From JAMXLJ01 sp036558745 (GTDB taxonomy: Bacteria; Actinomycetota; Acidimicrobiia; IMCC26256; JAMXLJ01), in contig DATBEZ010000033.1 in NCBI GenBank assembly GCA_036558745.1, forward strand, positions 98,123 through 162,122: DNA of 64,000 bases, given 5' to 3'. Below, one piece after another: positions 55,514 to 63,965 of this stretch. The notes below the pieces were generated by a model. It saw nothing but the letters and a program-made list of their open reading frames with translations, did no database searches and had not been told where the DNA came from. The position numbers and the translations under genes were made by a program. Every line of letters begins with the position of its first letter. Position 1 is the stretch's first letter.

Positions 55514-57067
55514 TCAGACGGGTGGGACGCCGTGGCGGCGCTCGAACGGCTCCCGGCGGCGGTCCCGGGCGAGGGCGAACCGGCGCACGAGCTCGTCGCG
55601 CAGGTCGTCGGGCTCGACGACCGCGTCGACGACCAGCTCGGCCGCGAGGTGGACGAGGTCCACGTCGGCCTCGTACTCGCGGCGGCGCTCGGCGACGAAC
55701 GCGGCGCGTTCGTCGGCGTCCTCGATCGCCTGGATGCGGTTGTAGAACACCGCGTTCACGGCCGGCTCGGGACCCATCACGGCGATGCTCGCGGTCGGCA
55801 GCGCCAGGCACGCGTCCGGGTCGAACGCGGGACCGCACATCGCGTACAGGCCCGCGCCGTACGCCTTGCGCACGATCACGGAGATCTTCGGCACCGTCGC
55901 CTCGGTCACCGCGGTGATCATCTTCGCCCCGTGGCGGATGATCCCCTGACGCTCCACTGCGGACCCGATCATGAACCCGGGCACGTCGGCGAGGAACAGC
56001 AGCGGCACGTTGAACGCGTCGCAGTTCCAGATGAAGCGCGCTGCCTTGTCGGCCGAGTCGACGAACAGGACGCCGCCGAGGTGCTGCGGGTTGTTCGCAA
56101 CGATACCGACGGGTTCGCCGCCGAGGCGCGCGAAGCCCGTGATGAGCTCGCGCGCGAACAACGGCTTCAGCTCCATGAACGAGCCTTCGTCGACCAGCGC
56201 GTCGATCACCTTGTGCATGTCGTACGCGCGCCGTTCCTGCTCGGGCACGGTCGTGCCGATCGACTTCGCGGCCGCGGACACCGCGCGCGCCTCGATCGTC
56301 GGTGGCCGCTCGTGCCAGTTGCGCGGGAGGTACGACAGGTAGCGCTTGGCCGCCGCGATGGCCTCGGCGTCGTCGGTGACGAGATTGTCGCCGCAGCCAC
56401 TCACGGTCGCGTGCATGCGCGCGCCGCCCATCTCCTCGAGCGAGATGTGCTCGCCGATGACCTCCTCGGCCATCCGGGGCGAGCCGAGGTACATCGAGGC
56501 GTTTCCCTCGACCATGAAAACGACGTCGCAGAACGCGGGGATGTAGGCACCGCCGGCAGCCGACGGTCCGAACAGGCAGCACACCTGGGGCACCCGACCC
56601 GACAGGCGCACCTCGTTGGCGAAGATCCGCCCCGCCCCGCGCCGTCCGGGAAAGAGCTCGACCTGATCGGTGATGCGCGCGCCGGCCGAGTCGACCAGGT
56701 AGACGACCGGCATCTCGTGACGGAGCGCGGTCTCGGTGAGCCGGACGATCTTCTCGACGGTGCGCGCGCCCCACGAACCGGCCTTGACCGTGGGGTCGTT
56801 GGCCATGACGCACACCGGCCGCCCGTCGACCCGGCCCACGCCCGTGACGACGCCGTCGGCCGGGAGGTCACCGGCGAGCGCGTTGGCGAGCAGCGCGTCC
56901 TCCGCGAACGAGTCGGCGTCGAGCAGCAGCGCGAGGCGGTCACGCACGAACAGCTTGTGCTCGCGCTCGAGCTTCTCCTTGCCCTTGGCCAGGTTCCCCT
57001 GCAGCGCGCGGACCCGGTGCTCGTGCACCCGTGCCGCGTGGTCCGGACGTTCCTCCGAGTCGCTCAC
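55514..57067 (-). CDS. Acyl-CoA carboxylase carboxyltransferase subunit
   Basis: This 517-residue biotin-dependent carboxyltransferase (AccD/PccB family) moves CO2 from carboxybiotin to an acyl-CoA. The N-terminal crotonase domain has VYLVDSAGARITDQVELFPG and CLFGPSAAGGAYIPAFCDVV. The C-terminal one has FLADVPGFMIGSAVERQGII, RHGAKMITAVTEATVPKISV and VRKAYGAGLYAMCGPAFDPD. Whether the substrate is acetyl-, propionyl- or methylcrotonyl-CoA cannot be fixed from sequence by eye. No biotin carboxylase gene is adjacent. GTG 57067 is 6 nt from TAGCCT, a leaderless start. Confidence 0.93.
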   Translation of the reverse strand: MSDSEERPDHAARVHEHRVRALQGNLAKGKEKLEREHKLFVRDRLALLLDADSFAEDALLANALAGDLPADGVVTGVGRVDGRPVCVMANDPTVKAGSWGARTVEKIVRLTETALRHEMPVVYLVDSAGARITDQVELFPGRRGAGRIFANEVRLSGRVPQVCCLFGPSAAGGAYIPAFCDVVFMVEGNASMYLGSPRMAEEVIGEHISLEEMGGARMHATVSGCGDNLVTDDAEAIAAAKRYLSYLPRNWHERPPTIEARAVSAAAKSIGTTVPEQERRAYDMHKVIDALVDEGSFMELKPLFARELITGFARLGGEPVGIVANNPQHLGGVLFVDSADKAARFIWNCDAFNVPLLFLADVPGFMIGSAVERQGIIRHGAKMITAVTEATVPKISVIVRKAYGAGLYAMCGPAFDPDACLALPTASIAVMGPEPAVNAVFYNRIQAIEDADERAAFVAERRREYEADVDLVHLAAELVVDAVVEPDDLRDELVRRFALARDRRREPFERRHGVPPV

Positions 57068-57073
57068 GGGCTC

Positions 57074-57079
57074 AGGCTA
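57074..57079 (-). promoter_or_regulatory. -10 element (TAGCCT), leaderless carboxyltransferase start
   Basis: TAGCCT on the minus strand ends 6 nt before GTG 57067, with no ribosome-binding site. Confidence 0.45.
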
Positions 57080-57113
57080 GAGCCCCGGCCCGGCGTCAAC
57101 GATGTCGAGACGC

Positions 57114-58736
57114 CTACTGGACGATACGAACGGGGTCACCGAGCAGCTGTGCGCTCCACGTCGTCGTGTCCTCGACGTCGCCGCCGAACGAGAGGTTGAT
57201 CTTGAGCCAGCAGCCCGACGTGGATGCATCGTTGCACTGGTAAGTCGACGGTATCGGGATCCTGAACTCATCGAGCTTGCCGTTGTAGCCATTGCTGCTC
57301 GAGACACCGCCGATCGAACACCCCGAGACCGGGTTGACCGACCCGCCGACGCCCTTCTGGAACGTGCAGTTGGCGAACGAGCCGCCCACCTCGCTCGGCG
57401 GGAGGATTGTCAACGTGCCGGTGCTCGCCGCGTCGCCGATGTCGAAGAGATCGACGACAAGCACGTGGTTCGCGGCGGCCGAAGGCACGCGAGCGAGGTA
57501 GAACGTCGTGTTCGCGGAAGGCGCGTTCGCGTAGATCGCCATGTGCTGGTCGCCGTACACGGCCACCGCGCCCGCGGCGCCTCCCGTCACCTTCACCGCG
57601 AAGCGGTTGTGCCCGTTGCCGGTCGGGCTCTGCACCTGCAGGTAATACGTGCCCGCCGACGATGCCGAGAACTGGCAGATCGGGACCCATTGCCGGAAGT
57701 AGCCGCGGAACCCCGGAGGGTTGGCCATGCCGGTCGGCGGCAGGTCGTTCCGATCGAAGTGCTGCTGGAGATCGCCGCTGATCCCGGTGAACGTGATGTT
57801 CGTGCAGCCCGTGACAGGCGGGCTCGTGCTCGCGGTCGGTGGAAGAGGACCGGGCGAGCGCACGGTGTACACGGTCGTGGGCTCGCTTCCTGCGCTCCCG
57901 AAGAGGTTGTCGCCCGTGCACGACAAATTCGTGGGGCCGGGCGCGTACGTGGTCGGCGACAGGCCGAACCTCGCGGCTTCGCTAGCGATCCCATTGAGAT
58001 CGGCATCAGCCTGGTCACAGTGGTCACCGACGTGGACGAACGCCGGGTCGAAGACCTGCACCCTGTACGTCCCCGACTGCTTGACGTTGATTGCGAAGAC
58101 GTGGCCGAACGAGTCGTAGTCGCCACCGTCCGCTGCGGTGGCGTAGTCGAACGGGCACCGGTCCGGAGAGTCGGTGCAGACGCCAGCGGTGTATCGGTCG
58201 CCGCTGATCTTGGTCGAGTTCCTGCCTGCAACGTTGGCCCAAAAGTCCGGATAGCACGTGCTGCCGTGCTGGCCACCACAGGTCGGGTCGTTACCGAACT
58301 GGTTCGTCGGACTGCCCATCGCGATCGGCTTCTGGTACTCAGCGGTCGCCGTCCGCGTGATCGTTTTGGTATGGAATCCGATGACACTGGCGAAGACGTT
58401 GGTGACCGTACGAGTGATCGTCACCGTCATCTTGTCGGCGTTCGAACCGGATCCCGGCTCCGGGTCGACCTCCGCGTTCGAATAGCCGTTTTGGGAAGCG
58501 GTGGTCCACGCGGCGTTCTTCGCCGCGGTCGGATTGTCCGGGAGGAAGACCGCCCCGGCGAGCGCAGCTGCGTCAGCGACCTTCTGCTCCTGCTGGCCCT
58601 GATAGGTCCAGTTGGCGAAGTCCACTGCCAGACCCGCGATTGCGAGGAGCATCACGAGCGCAAGCGTGAAGAAGACGAGGAAGAACCCTTGCTCGTCTTC
58701 GCGGGTGCGCCGGGCACGACTCGTGAGCCGGGACAT
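57114..58736 (-). CDS. TadG-like pilus-assembly / secreted protein
   Basis: This 540-residue protein starts with EDEQGFFLVFFTLALVMLLA (TadE/TadG-type anchor, about 15-35) and DFANWTYQGQQEQKVADAAA, the TadG hallmark (QxxADAAALAGA). A large extracytoplasmic part rich in Ser/Thr/Gly with several Cys pairs follows, ending in beta-rich text (GCWLKINLSFGGDVEDTTTW). Tad systems build Flp pili for adhesion. ATG 58736 overlaps the TadE stop by one base (TGATG); ATG 58745 is possible. No tadA, tadB, tadC, cpaB or flp is in the window. Confidence 0.85.
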   Translation of the reverse strand: MSRLTSRARRTREDEQGFFLVFFTLALVMLLAIAGLAVDFANWTYQGQQEQKVADAAALAGAVFLPDNPTAAKNAAWTTASQNGYSNAEVDPEPGSGSNADKMTVTITRTVTNVFASVIGFHTKTITRTATAEYQKPIAMGSPTNQFGNDPTCGGQHGSTCYPDFWANVAGRNSTKISGDRYTAGVCTDSPDRCPFDYATAADGGDYDSFGHVFAINVKQSGTYRVQVFDPAFVHVGDHCDQADADLNGIASEAARFGLSPTTYAPGPTNLSCTGDNLFGSAGSEPTTVYTVRSPGPLPPTASTSPPVTGCTNITFTGISGDLQQHFDRNDLPPTGMANPPGFRGYFRQWVPICQFSASSAGTYYLQVQSPTGNGHNRFAVKVTGGAAGAVAVYGDQHMAIYANAPSANTTFYLARVPSAAANHVLVVDLFDIGDAASTGTLTILPPSEVGGSFANCTFQKGVGGSVNPVSGCSIGGVSSSNGYNGKLDEFRIPIPSTYQCNDASTSGCWLKINLSFGGDVEDTTTWSAQLLGDPVRIVQ

Positions 58737-59314
58737 CAGCTGCATTGCAGGCTCGGCACCGGCTCGACCCGAAACACAGCCTTCGACGTCAGCGTCTTGC
58801 TTGCCCCTGTGCCGAACAGGCCCGTGATGAACGGGTGTTGGGCCTTCACGTACACGCCGATGCGTGCCCACTGCGAGTCGTTCGTCGTGCACACGTTCTG
58901 GCTGGCAATCCAGCCAGGGGCCGTGTAGGAACCGGTGTTCCACGACTTGGTGGAGGAGTTCCACGTGAACGAGACGGAGTTGGCGCACGCCGTCGGGTCG
59001 CTGCAGCTGCCGTCGTAGACGATCAGCTGCTGCGGCGAGGTCGCAGGAAGGTTCGAGATCGCGGTCGCGACTGCGCTCGCCACGTCGACAGGCATCTGCC
59101 CGTTCCGCGGCTCGGCGGAAGCGATGCGCCCGCCTGCCCGGGCAGCGGACGAGACCACCGCGGCGTCCTTGTAGAGCGACGAGAACTCCAGGGCACCGAA
59201 CACGATCAGGAGCACCAAGGGAAGGATCAGCGCGGCCTCGACGAGGGCGGCGCCCCGTTCGCTTCGCTCCGCCCGCCCTCGGACGCGCCCCACCCTGCGC
59301 AGGACTCGGCCCAT
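58736..59314 (-). CDS. TadE-like pilus-assembly protein
   Basis: This 192-residue minor pilin-like protein begins with ERGAALVEAALILPLVLLIV, the TadE N-terminal motif (ERGAALVE then a membrane helix, about 22-45) with the conserved Glu. The remainder is an extracytoplasmic domain with two Cys (DGSCSDPTACAN) and VKAQHPFITGLFGTGA. ATG 59314 is 10 nt after GGAG. tadG follows with overlapping stop/start. A TACAAT -10 (59358-59363) on the minus strand is the likely promoter. Confidence 0.85.
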   Translation of the reverse strand: MGRVLRRVGRVRGRAERSERGAALVEAALILPLVLLIVFGALEFSSLYKDAAVVSSAARAGGRIASAEPRNGQMPVDVASAVATAISNLPATSPQQLIVYDGSCSDPTACANSVSFTWNSSTKSWNTGSYTAPGWIASQNVCTTNDSQWARIGVYVKAQHPFITGLFGTGASKTLTSKAVFRVEPVPSLQCS

Positions 59315-59357
59315 GCTGCCCACACTCCGTCATCGATCGGTGTCCGGATTGATGCCG

Positions 59358-59420
59358 ATTGTAAAGAGCAGGGGGCTTCTGGGATATAGGTCCGCCGACC
59401 CATTACCACGCTCTGTGGTA
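59358..59420 (-). promoter_or_regulatory. Promoter and dyad upstream of tadE-tadG
   Basis: On the minus strand TACAAT (59358-59363) is the best -10 before ATG 59314. About 45 bp further upstream the perfect dyad TACCAC-5-GTGGTA (59404-59420) could bind a regulator. The -35 is not evident. Confidence 0.4.
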
Positions 59421-59510
59421 GCGCGATCTTGGCGTGGACGAGCTCAGTCGTCGCCGCCGGTCGACGCCGCTGCGGCCACCCGAGCTCCGCCCAGGCCTTC
59501 GCTCCGTCTC

Positions 59511-60890
59511 CTACTCGCGGCGGCGGACCCGGAGCTTGATCGGCGTCGGACCGAGGTCGAACGCTTCCCGGAGCTTGCGCTCGAGGTACCGCAGGTAGGT
59601 CGGCGGCAGGGACCGGGTCGTGAAGAGCGTGAAGGTCGGCGGTTCGGCCGCACCCTGGGTCGCGTACAGGATGCGGGGCCGGTGCCCGCGCTCGACCGGC
59701 GGCGGGTGCGCGGCCTGGGCCTCGCGCAGCACCTTGTTGAGCGTCGCGGTGGGGATCCGGGCGTGGTACGCGTCCTCCGACTGGCGCAGCGCGGGCAGCA
59801 GCTTGTGCACCCCGCGACCGGTGAGCCCCGAGACCTCGAGGACGGGCGCGTAGCCGAGGAAGCCCAGCTTGTCGACGACCTGGCGGCGTAGCTCGGGTCG
59901 ATCCTCGGTCGCGACGAGATCCCACTTGTCGAGCACGAGCACGACCGCGGTCCCGGCCGCGTCGATGCGCTCGGCCAGCCGCTGGTCCTGATGGCTCACG
60001 CCCTCGGTCGCGTCGATCACGAGCAGCGCGGCGTCCGCGCGGTCGATCGCCTGCAGCGCGCGCACGAGGCTGTAGTACTCCGTCGGCTCGTCGATCTTGC
60101 TCCGGCGTCGCAGCCCCGCGGTGTCCACGAAGCGGTAGGTGCCGTCGTCGGTCTCGACGACGGTGTCGACACTGTCACGCGTCGTGCCGGGCATGTCGTG
60201 CACGACGGCCCGCTCCTCGCCGACCAGGCGGTTGAACAACGTCGACTTGCCCACGTTCGGTCGACCGACGATCGCGATCGAGAACACACCCGCGTCCTCG
60301 GGCTCCTCGACCGGTTCCTCGCCCTCGGGTGGCAGCGCAGCCACGAGTGCGTCGAGCAGATCACCACTCGTTCGGCCGTGCAACGCCGACACGGGGTGCG
60401 GCTCCCCCAGGCCGAGCTGCGCGAGCTCCCAGATGTCGGCCTCGCGGCGCTCGTCGTCGACCTTGTTGGCCGCGAGCACGACCGGCTTGTGCGACCGCTT
60501 CAACACCGTTGCGACGCGCGCGTCCTCTTCGGTCACCCCGGTCGTGACGTCGACGACGAACAGGATGACGTCGGCTTCCGCGATCGCCTGCTCGGCCTGC
60601 CGGCTCACCTTCGCCGCCAGCGAACCACCGGACTCGTCGTTCGTGGGTCGGTCCCGCTCCCGCTCCGGGCGGCTTCGCCGGGCGGAGCTCCGCTCCCCTT
60701 CCGCCAACCACCCGCCGGTGTCGATCGCGACGAACCGCCGGCCGGCCCACTCGACCGGCAGCTCCTTGCGGTCGCGCGTGACGCCCGGCAGCTCCTGCAC
60801 GATGGTGGCCCGCCGCCCGACGAAGCGGTTCACGAGGGTGGACTTGCCGACGTTGGGACGGCCGACGACGGCGACGACGGGATCGGGCAC
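59511..60890 (-). CDS. der: GTPase Der (EngA), ribosome assembly, with repeat-derived insertion
   Basis: This 459-residue protein has two G domains: GRPNVGKS at 10-17, PGVTRD, DTGGW, NKVDDE; and again GRPNVGKS at about 208, PGTTRDSVDT, DTAGLRRRSK, DKWDLV. A C-terminal KH-like domain follows. Der helps large ribosomal subunit maturation. Residues about 66-89 (ERSSARRSRPERERDRPT and a few more) are absent from usual Der proteins, whose DTGGWLxxGD runs directly to SLAAKVSRQA; they are encoded by the palindromic repeat 60652-60695 plus flanking bases. GTG 60890 follows the DUF512 gene by 12 bp. Confidence 0.95.
   Translation of the reverse strand: MPDPVVAVVGRPNVGKSTLVNRFVGRRATIVQELPGVTRDRKELPVEWAGRRFVAIDTGGWLAEGERSSARRSRPERERDRPTNDESGGSLAAKVSRQAEQAIAEADVILFVVDVTTGVTEEDARVATVLKRSHKPVVLAANKVDDERREADIWELAQLGLGEPHPVSALHGRTSGDLLDALVAALPPEGEEPVEEPEDAGVFSIAIVGRPNVGKSTLFNRLVGEERAVVHDMPGTTRDSVDTVVETDDGTYRFVDTAGLRRRSKIDEPTEYYSLVRALQAIDRADAALLVIDATEGVSHQDQRLAERIDAAGTAVVLVLDKWDLVATEDRPELRRQVVDKLGFLGYAPVLEVSGLTGRGVHKLLPALRQSEDAYHARIPTATLNKVLREAQAAHPPPVERGHRPRILYATQGAAEPPTFTLFTTRSLPPTYLRYLERKLREAFDLGPTPIKLRVRRRE
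60652..60695 (-). repeat. 44-bp palindromic repeat, copy 2, inside der
   Basis: Minus strand: begins GAGCGGAGCTCCGC and ends GAGCGGGAGCGGG, matching the lnt copy at about 37 of 44 positions. It is read here in frame as ERSSARRSRPERER, in a frame different from the lnt copy. It lies in the loop after the G3 motif of the first G domain. Confidence 0.65.
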
Positions 60891-60902
60891 GGCCGCCTCG
60901 CT

Positions 60903-62282
60903 TCAGCGCAGCGCGCCGACGAGCGCGGCGCCGTCGGTCGGCACCACGTCGACGGGTCGGGGCAGCGCGTCGAGGCCGAGTCCGTCGAGGAAGGCACCGC
61001 GCGAGAGCACGACGTCGGGAAGCAGGTACCGATGCTCGGCGGGCGCGTTCGCGAGCGCGGCCGCGACATCGGTACCCGTGAGCAGGCCCGTCACCGCGAT
61101 GTTGCCGCCGAAGAACCGGTTCGGCACCACGAGCAACCGCACGTCCGTTGCACGGGCAGCGGCCCGCAGCTCGCCGAGGAGCGGATCGAGCACGCGCGCG
61201 CCGTACTCACCGGTGATGATCGCGACCGGACGATCGTCCGCCGGCATCCGCCGCGCCGGCTCGACGTCTCGTGGGGCGCGGTAGCCGTCGGCCGGCGCGC
61301 CGTCGACCCAAGCGAAGAAGCCCGCGCGTGGACCCGTTCCCGTCGTGCGCTCGCCCGCGAGCGCGGCGCGCACGTCGGCCTCGAACGTCCGGGCCATGCC
61401 GATACCGTTCTCGTGCTGCGCGAACCCGTCATACGCATCGCGCGACGGGAACGCGCGTCCGACCATGAGGTAGTACTCGTCGGCCGCGTGCACGAGTCGC
61501 CGCCCGAGCACCGCGTCGTAACGGGTCTGCCACCGCTCGATCGTGTCGACGACGGCCGTAGCCTCCGCCGTCGTGTGCGGACGCATCTCGGGCTCGTGGT
61601 TGTGCGCGCTGACCCCGAGCGGGACGACGCCGAGCGTCGCGAGCCGCGGGAAGCGGTCGAGCACGCCCAGGAGGGTGCCGTCGAGCACCGCGCCGTCGTT
61701 GATCCCGGGGCAGACGACGACCTGGCCGTGCACCTCCACACCGGCGTCGAGCAACGCGGCCAACCACCGGAGGCTCGTCGCGCCGCGGCGGTTGCGCAGG
61801 AGACGGGTGCGCACCGTGGGGTCGGTGGCGTGGATGCTGACGTACAGCGGGCCCAGGCCCTCGGTCATCACCCGTTCGAGATCGGCCTCCGTGAAACGGG
61901 TCAGCGTCGTGAAGTTCCCGTAGAGGAACGACAGCCGGTAGTCGTCGTCCTTGAGGTAGAGGCTGCGCCGCATCCCCTTCGGCAGCTGGTGGATGAAGCA
62001 GAAGGGGCAGTGGTTGTCGCACGTCCGCACCCGGTCGAACACCGCGCTCTCGAGCTCCAGCCCGAGTGGCTCGCCCTCATCCTTGGCGATCGTCAGCGTG
62101 TGGGCGTCGGCGCCGTCCCGCTGGAGCGCCAGCTCGACGTCGGCCTCGTCGGCCTGCAGCTGGTAGCGGATCACGTCGCGGAGGGCTTCCCCGTTGAGCG
62201 TGACGAGCTCGTCGCCCGTGCGCACGCCTGCACGCGCGGCCGGCGATCCAGGCGCGACGGCAATGACTCGTGCGGGCGGCAT
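60903..62282 (-). CDS. PDZ / DUF512 radical-SAM-type protein
   Basis: This 459-residue protein has an N-terminal PDZ-like domain (about 3-75: VAPGSPAARAGVRTGDELVT). The next part carries a radical-SAM-like Cys cluster CDNHCPFCFIHQLPKGMRRS (Cys 88, 92, 95) and LYLKDDDYRLSFLYGNFTTL. The C-terminal DUF512 domain is GGNIAVTGLLTGTDVAAAL, then FLDG. The family sits beside der in many Gram-positive and actinobacterial genomes, as here, but its reaction is not established. ATG 62282 is 7 nt from TACACT and leaderless. It is divergent from ispH. Confidence 0.88.
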   Translation of the reverse strand: MPPARVIAVAPGSPAARAGVRTGDELVTLNGEALRDVIRYQLQADEADVELALQRDGADAHTLTIAKDEGEPLGLELESAVFDRVRTCDNHCPFCFIHQLPKGMRRSLYLKDDDYRLSFLYGNFTTLTRFTEADLERVMTEGLGPLYVSIHATDPTVRTRLLRNRRGATSLRWLAALLDAGVEVHGQVVVCPGINDGAVLDGTLLGVLDRFPRLATLGVVPLGVSAHNHEPEMRPHTTAEATAVVDTIERWQTRYDAVLGRRLVHAADEYYLMVGRAFPSRDAYDGFAQHENGIGMARTFEADVRAALAGERTTGTGPRAGFFAWVDGAPADGYRAPRDVEPARRMPADDRPVAIITGEYGARVLDPLLGELRAAARATDVRLLVVPNRFFGGNIAVTGLLTGTDVAAALANAPAEHRYLLPDVVLSRGAFLDGLGLDALPRPVDVVPTDGAALVGALR

Positions 62283-62289
62283 GCGCACC

Positions 62290-62295
62290 AGTGTA
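62290..62295 (-). promoter_or_regulatory. -10 element (TACACT), leaderless DUF512 gene start
   Basis: TACACT on the minus strand ends 7 nt before ATG 62282. It would drive the DUF512 gene and probably der. Confidence 0.5.
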
Positions 62296-62368
62296 GGAGC
62301 TGACGGCGCCGTTGCCGCTGGCCCAGCATTCGGCCGGGGCGCGGCCCCGGACCGTCGAGCGGCTGCCA

Positions 62369-62374
62369 CTAGCG
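62369..62374 (+). promoter_or_regulatory. -10 element (TAGCGT) for ispH
   Basis: TAGCGT ends 8 nt before GTG 62383, so the message would begin at or near the start codon. A GGGAGG lies between but is too close (1 nt) to serve as ribosome-binding site. Confidence 0.45.
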
Positions 62375-62382
62375 TGGGAGGC

Positions 62383-63450
62383 GTGCCCGTCGAGCGCGTG
62401 CTCCTGGCCCGGCCCCGCGGTTTCTGCGCGGGCGTCGAGATGGCGATCAAGGCCCTGGCGTGGATGGTGCGCGTCTTCGAGCCGCCCGTGTACTGCTACC
62501 ACGAGATCGTGCACAACCGGCTCGTGGTCGACCGTTTCCGGTCGCTCGGCGTGGTGTTCGTCGACGACGTCGACGACGTCCCTGCGGGCGCGCCCCTGAT
62601 GCTCTCCGCGCACGGCTCCGCGCCCGAGGTCGTCGACGCGGCGCGGGCCGAGGGGCGCGTCGTGGTCAACGCCGTGTGCCCGCTCGTCACGAAGGTGCAC
62701 CACGAGGCCCGCGTGCGGGCGAAGAAGGGGTACACGATCCTCTACGTCGGCCACGCCGGTCACGACGAGGCGGTCGGCACCCTCGCCGTCGCGCCCGACG
62801 CGATACGCCTCGTCGAGCACGACTCCGACCTGGACGAAGTGCTCGCCGACGTCCGCGATCCCGACCGCCTCGCCGTGCTTGCGCAGACGACCCTCGCGAT
62901 GGGCGACTGGCAGGGCGTCGTCGAACGGGCCCGGACCGAGTTCCCGGAGCTGTGGACCGCGTCGCGCAACGACCTGTGCTTCGCGACGACGAACCGCCAG
63001 ACCGCGCTCTCGGCCGTCGCCGCACGCGCGGACGCGGTCGTGGTGATCGGGAGCGCGAACTCCTCCAACACGATCGCGCTGGCCAAGGTCGCCGCCGCGA
63101 CCGGGACGCGCGTGGTGCGCGTCGACGGACCCGACGAGATCGACCTCGACGCGCTCGGTGATGCGCGCATCGTCGGTGTGACCGCGGGCGCGAGCGCACC
63201 GGAGGACCTGGTCGACGCGGTCATCGCGCGACTCGACCCCCGCGAGGGTGTCGAGATCGTCCACGTCACCGACGAGGACGAGTACTTCCCCCCGCCGCGC
63301 GAGCTGCGCGACGTCGTTCCCGCCCTCGACGCGCTCGTCGCGCTGGTGTCGGGTGACGACCCGGCCGCGGCCCGGGAGCGAGGCGGCCCGTTCACCGACG
63401 ACCGCGGCGCGGACGCGTCGCACGCGCTGGCCGCGCTCGCGGACCGCTGA
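62383..63450 (+). CDS. ispH: 4-hydroxy-3-methylbut-2-enyl diphosphate reductase
   Basis: This 355-residue last enzyme of the MEP isoprenoid pathway reduces HMBPP to IPP and DMAPP with a 4Fe-4S cluster. Cluster ligands are Cys15 (RPRGFCAGVEMA), Cys99 (NAVCPLVTKVH) and Cys199 (NDLCFATTNRQ). The substrate His residues are in YHEIVHN (His44) and SAHGSAP (His77), and the catalytic Glu lies in HAGHDEAVGT. A C-terminal acidic tail (about 320-355) is longer than usual. It is leaderless from GTG 62383 and is followed by a membrane protein gene after 21 bp. Confidence 0.96.
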   Translation: MPVERVLLARPRGFCAGVEMAIKALAWMVRVFEPPVYCYHEIVHNRLVVDRFRSLGVVFVDDVDDVPAGAPLMLSAHGSAPEVVDAARAEGRVVVNAVCPLVTKVHHEARVRAKKGYTILYVGHAGHDEAVGTLAVAPDAIRLVEHDSDLDEVLADVRDPDRLAVLAQTTLAMGDWQGVVERARTEFPELWTASRNDLCFATTNRQTALSAVAARADAVVVIGSANSSNTIALAKVAAATGTRVVRVDGPDEIDLDALGDARIVGVTAGASAPEDLVDAVIARLDPREGVEIVHVTDEDEYFPPPRELRDVVPALDALVALVSGDDPAAARERGGPFTDDRGADASHALAALADR

Positions 63451-63471
63451 TCCGACGGGCCACGCATCTCG

Positions 63472-63918
63472 ATGCTGCCGGTCACGTCCAATACCATCCG
63501 GCTGTTCCTGCACGTGCTCGCGGCGATGGTCTGGGTCGGCGGCCAGCTGACGCTCGGAGCGCTCATCCCCGCCGTCCGCACCGGCGGCACCGACCTGGTA
63601 CGCAAGACGGCCCGCCAGTTCCAGCTCGTAGCGTGGCCCGCGTACGCGGTGCTGCTCATCACGGGCGCGTGGAATTTGTCGGCCGTGCATCTCTCCCGTC
63701 AGAGCGACCAGTACCTCACGACGCTCGCGGTGAAGCTGGCGTGCGTCGTCCTCTCGGGCGTAACCGCGGCCGCGCACATCCTCATCGCCGCGCCGCGCGT
63801 CCGCGCCGCGACGACCGAGGCCGAACGGCGGCGGGCCGCGGCGATGTCGGGCGCGTTCGAGAGCTTCTCGCTGCTGTTCGCGCTGGCCGCCGCGTTCCTC
63901 GGCATCATGCTCACCTGA
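63472..63918 (+). CDS. CopD-like four-helix membrane protein
   Basis: This 148-residue membrane protein has four hydrophobic helices and conserved His residues: RLFLHVLAAMVWVGGQLTLG, then WPAYAVLLITGAWNLS, AVKLACVVLSGVTAAAHILI and FSLLFALAAAFLGIML. The pattern resembles the CopD or DUF2269 group, proteins of unclear role in copper handling or heme-linked redox. ATG 63472 is used; no good ribosome-binding site. It may share the ispH transcript. Confidence 0.75.
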   Translation: MLPVTSNTIRLFLHVLAAMVWVGGQLTLGALIPAVRTGGTDLVRKTARQFQLVAWPAYAVLLITGAWNLSAVHLSRQSDQYLTTLAVKLACVVLSGVTAAAHILIAAPRVRAATTEAERRRAAAMSGAFESFSLLFALAAAFLGIMLT

Positions 63919-63952
63919 CCGCAGTCCGAACGCGGCGCGCTCCCGATCCCTC

Positions 63953-63958
63953 TATGGT
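63953..63958 (+). promoter_or_regulatory. -10 element (TATGGT), leaderless start at window edge
   Basis: TATGGT ends 7 nt before ATG 63966, matching the leaderless spacing used elsewhere in the window. Confidence 0.45.
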
Positions 63959-63965
63959 TCCGGGC

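Noticed and set aside
59241..59290. Another copy of the palindromic repeat at the start of tadE
   Set aside because: GCGGAGCGAAGC is only partly similar and too short to align over the full 44 bp.
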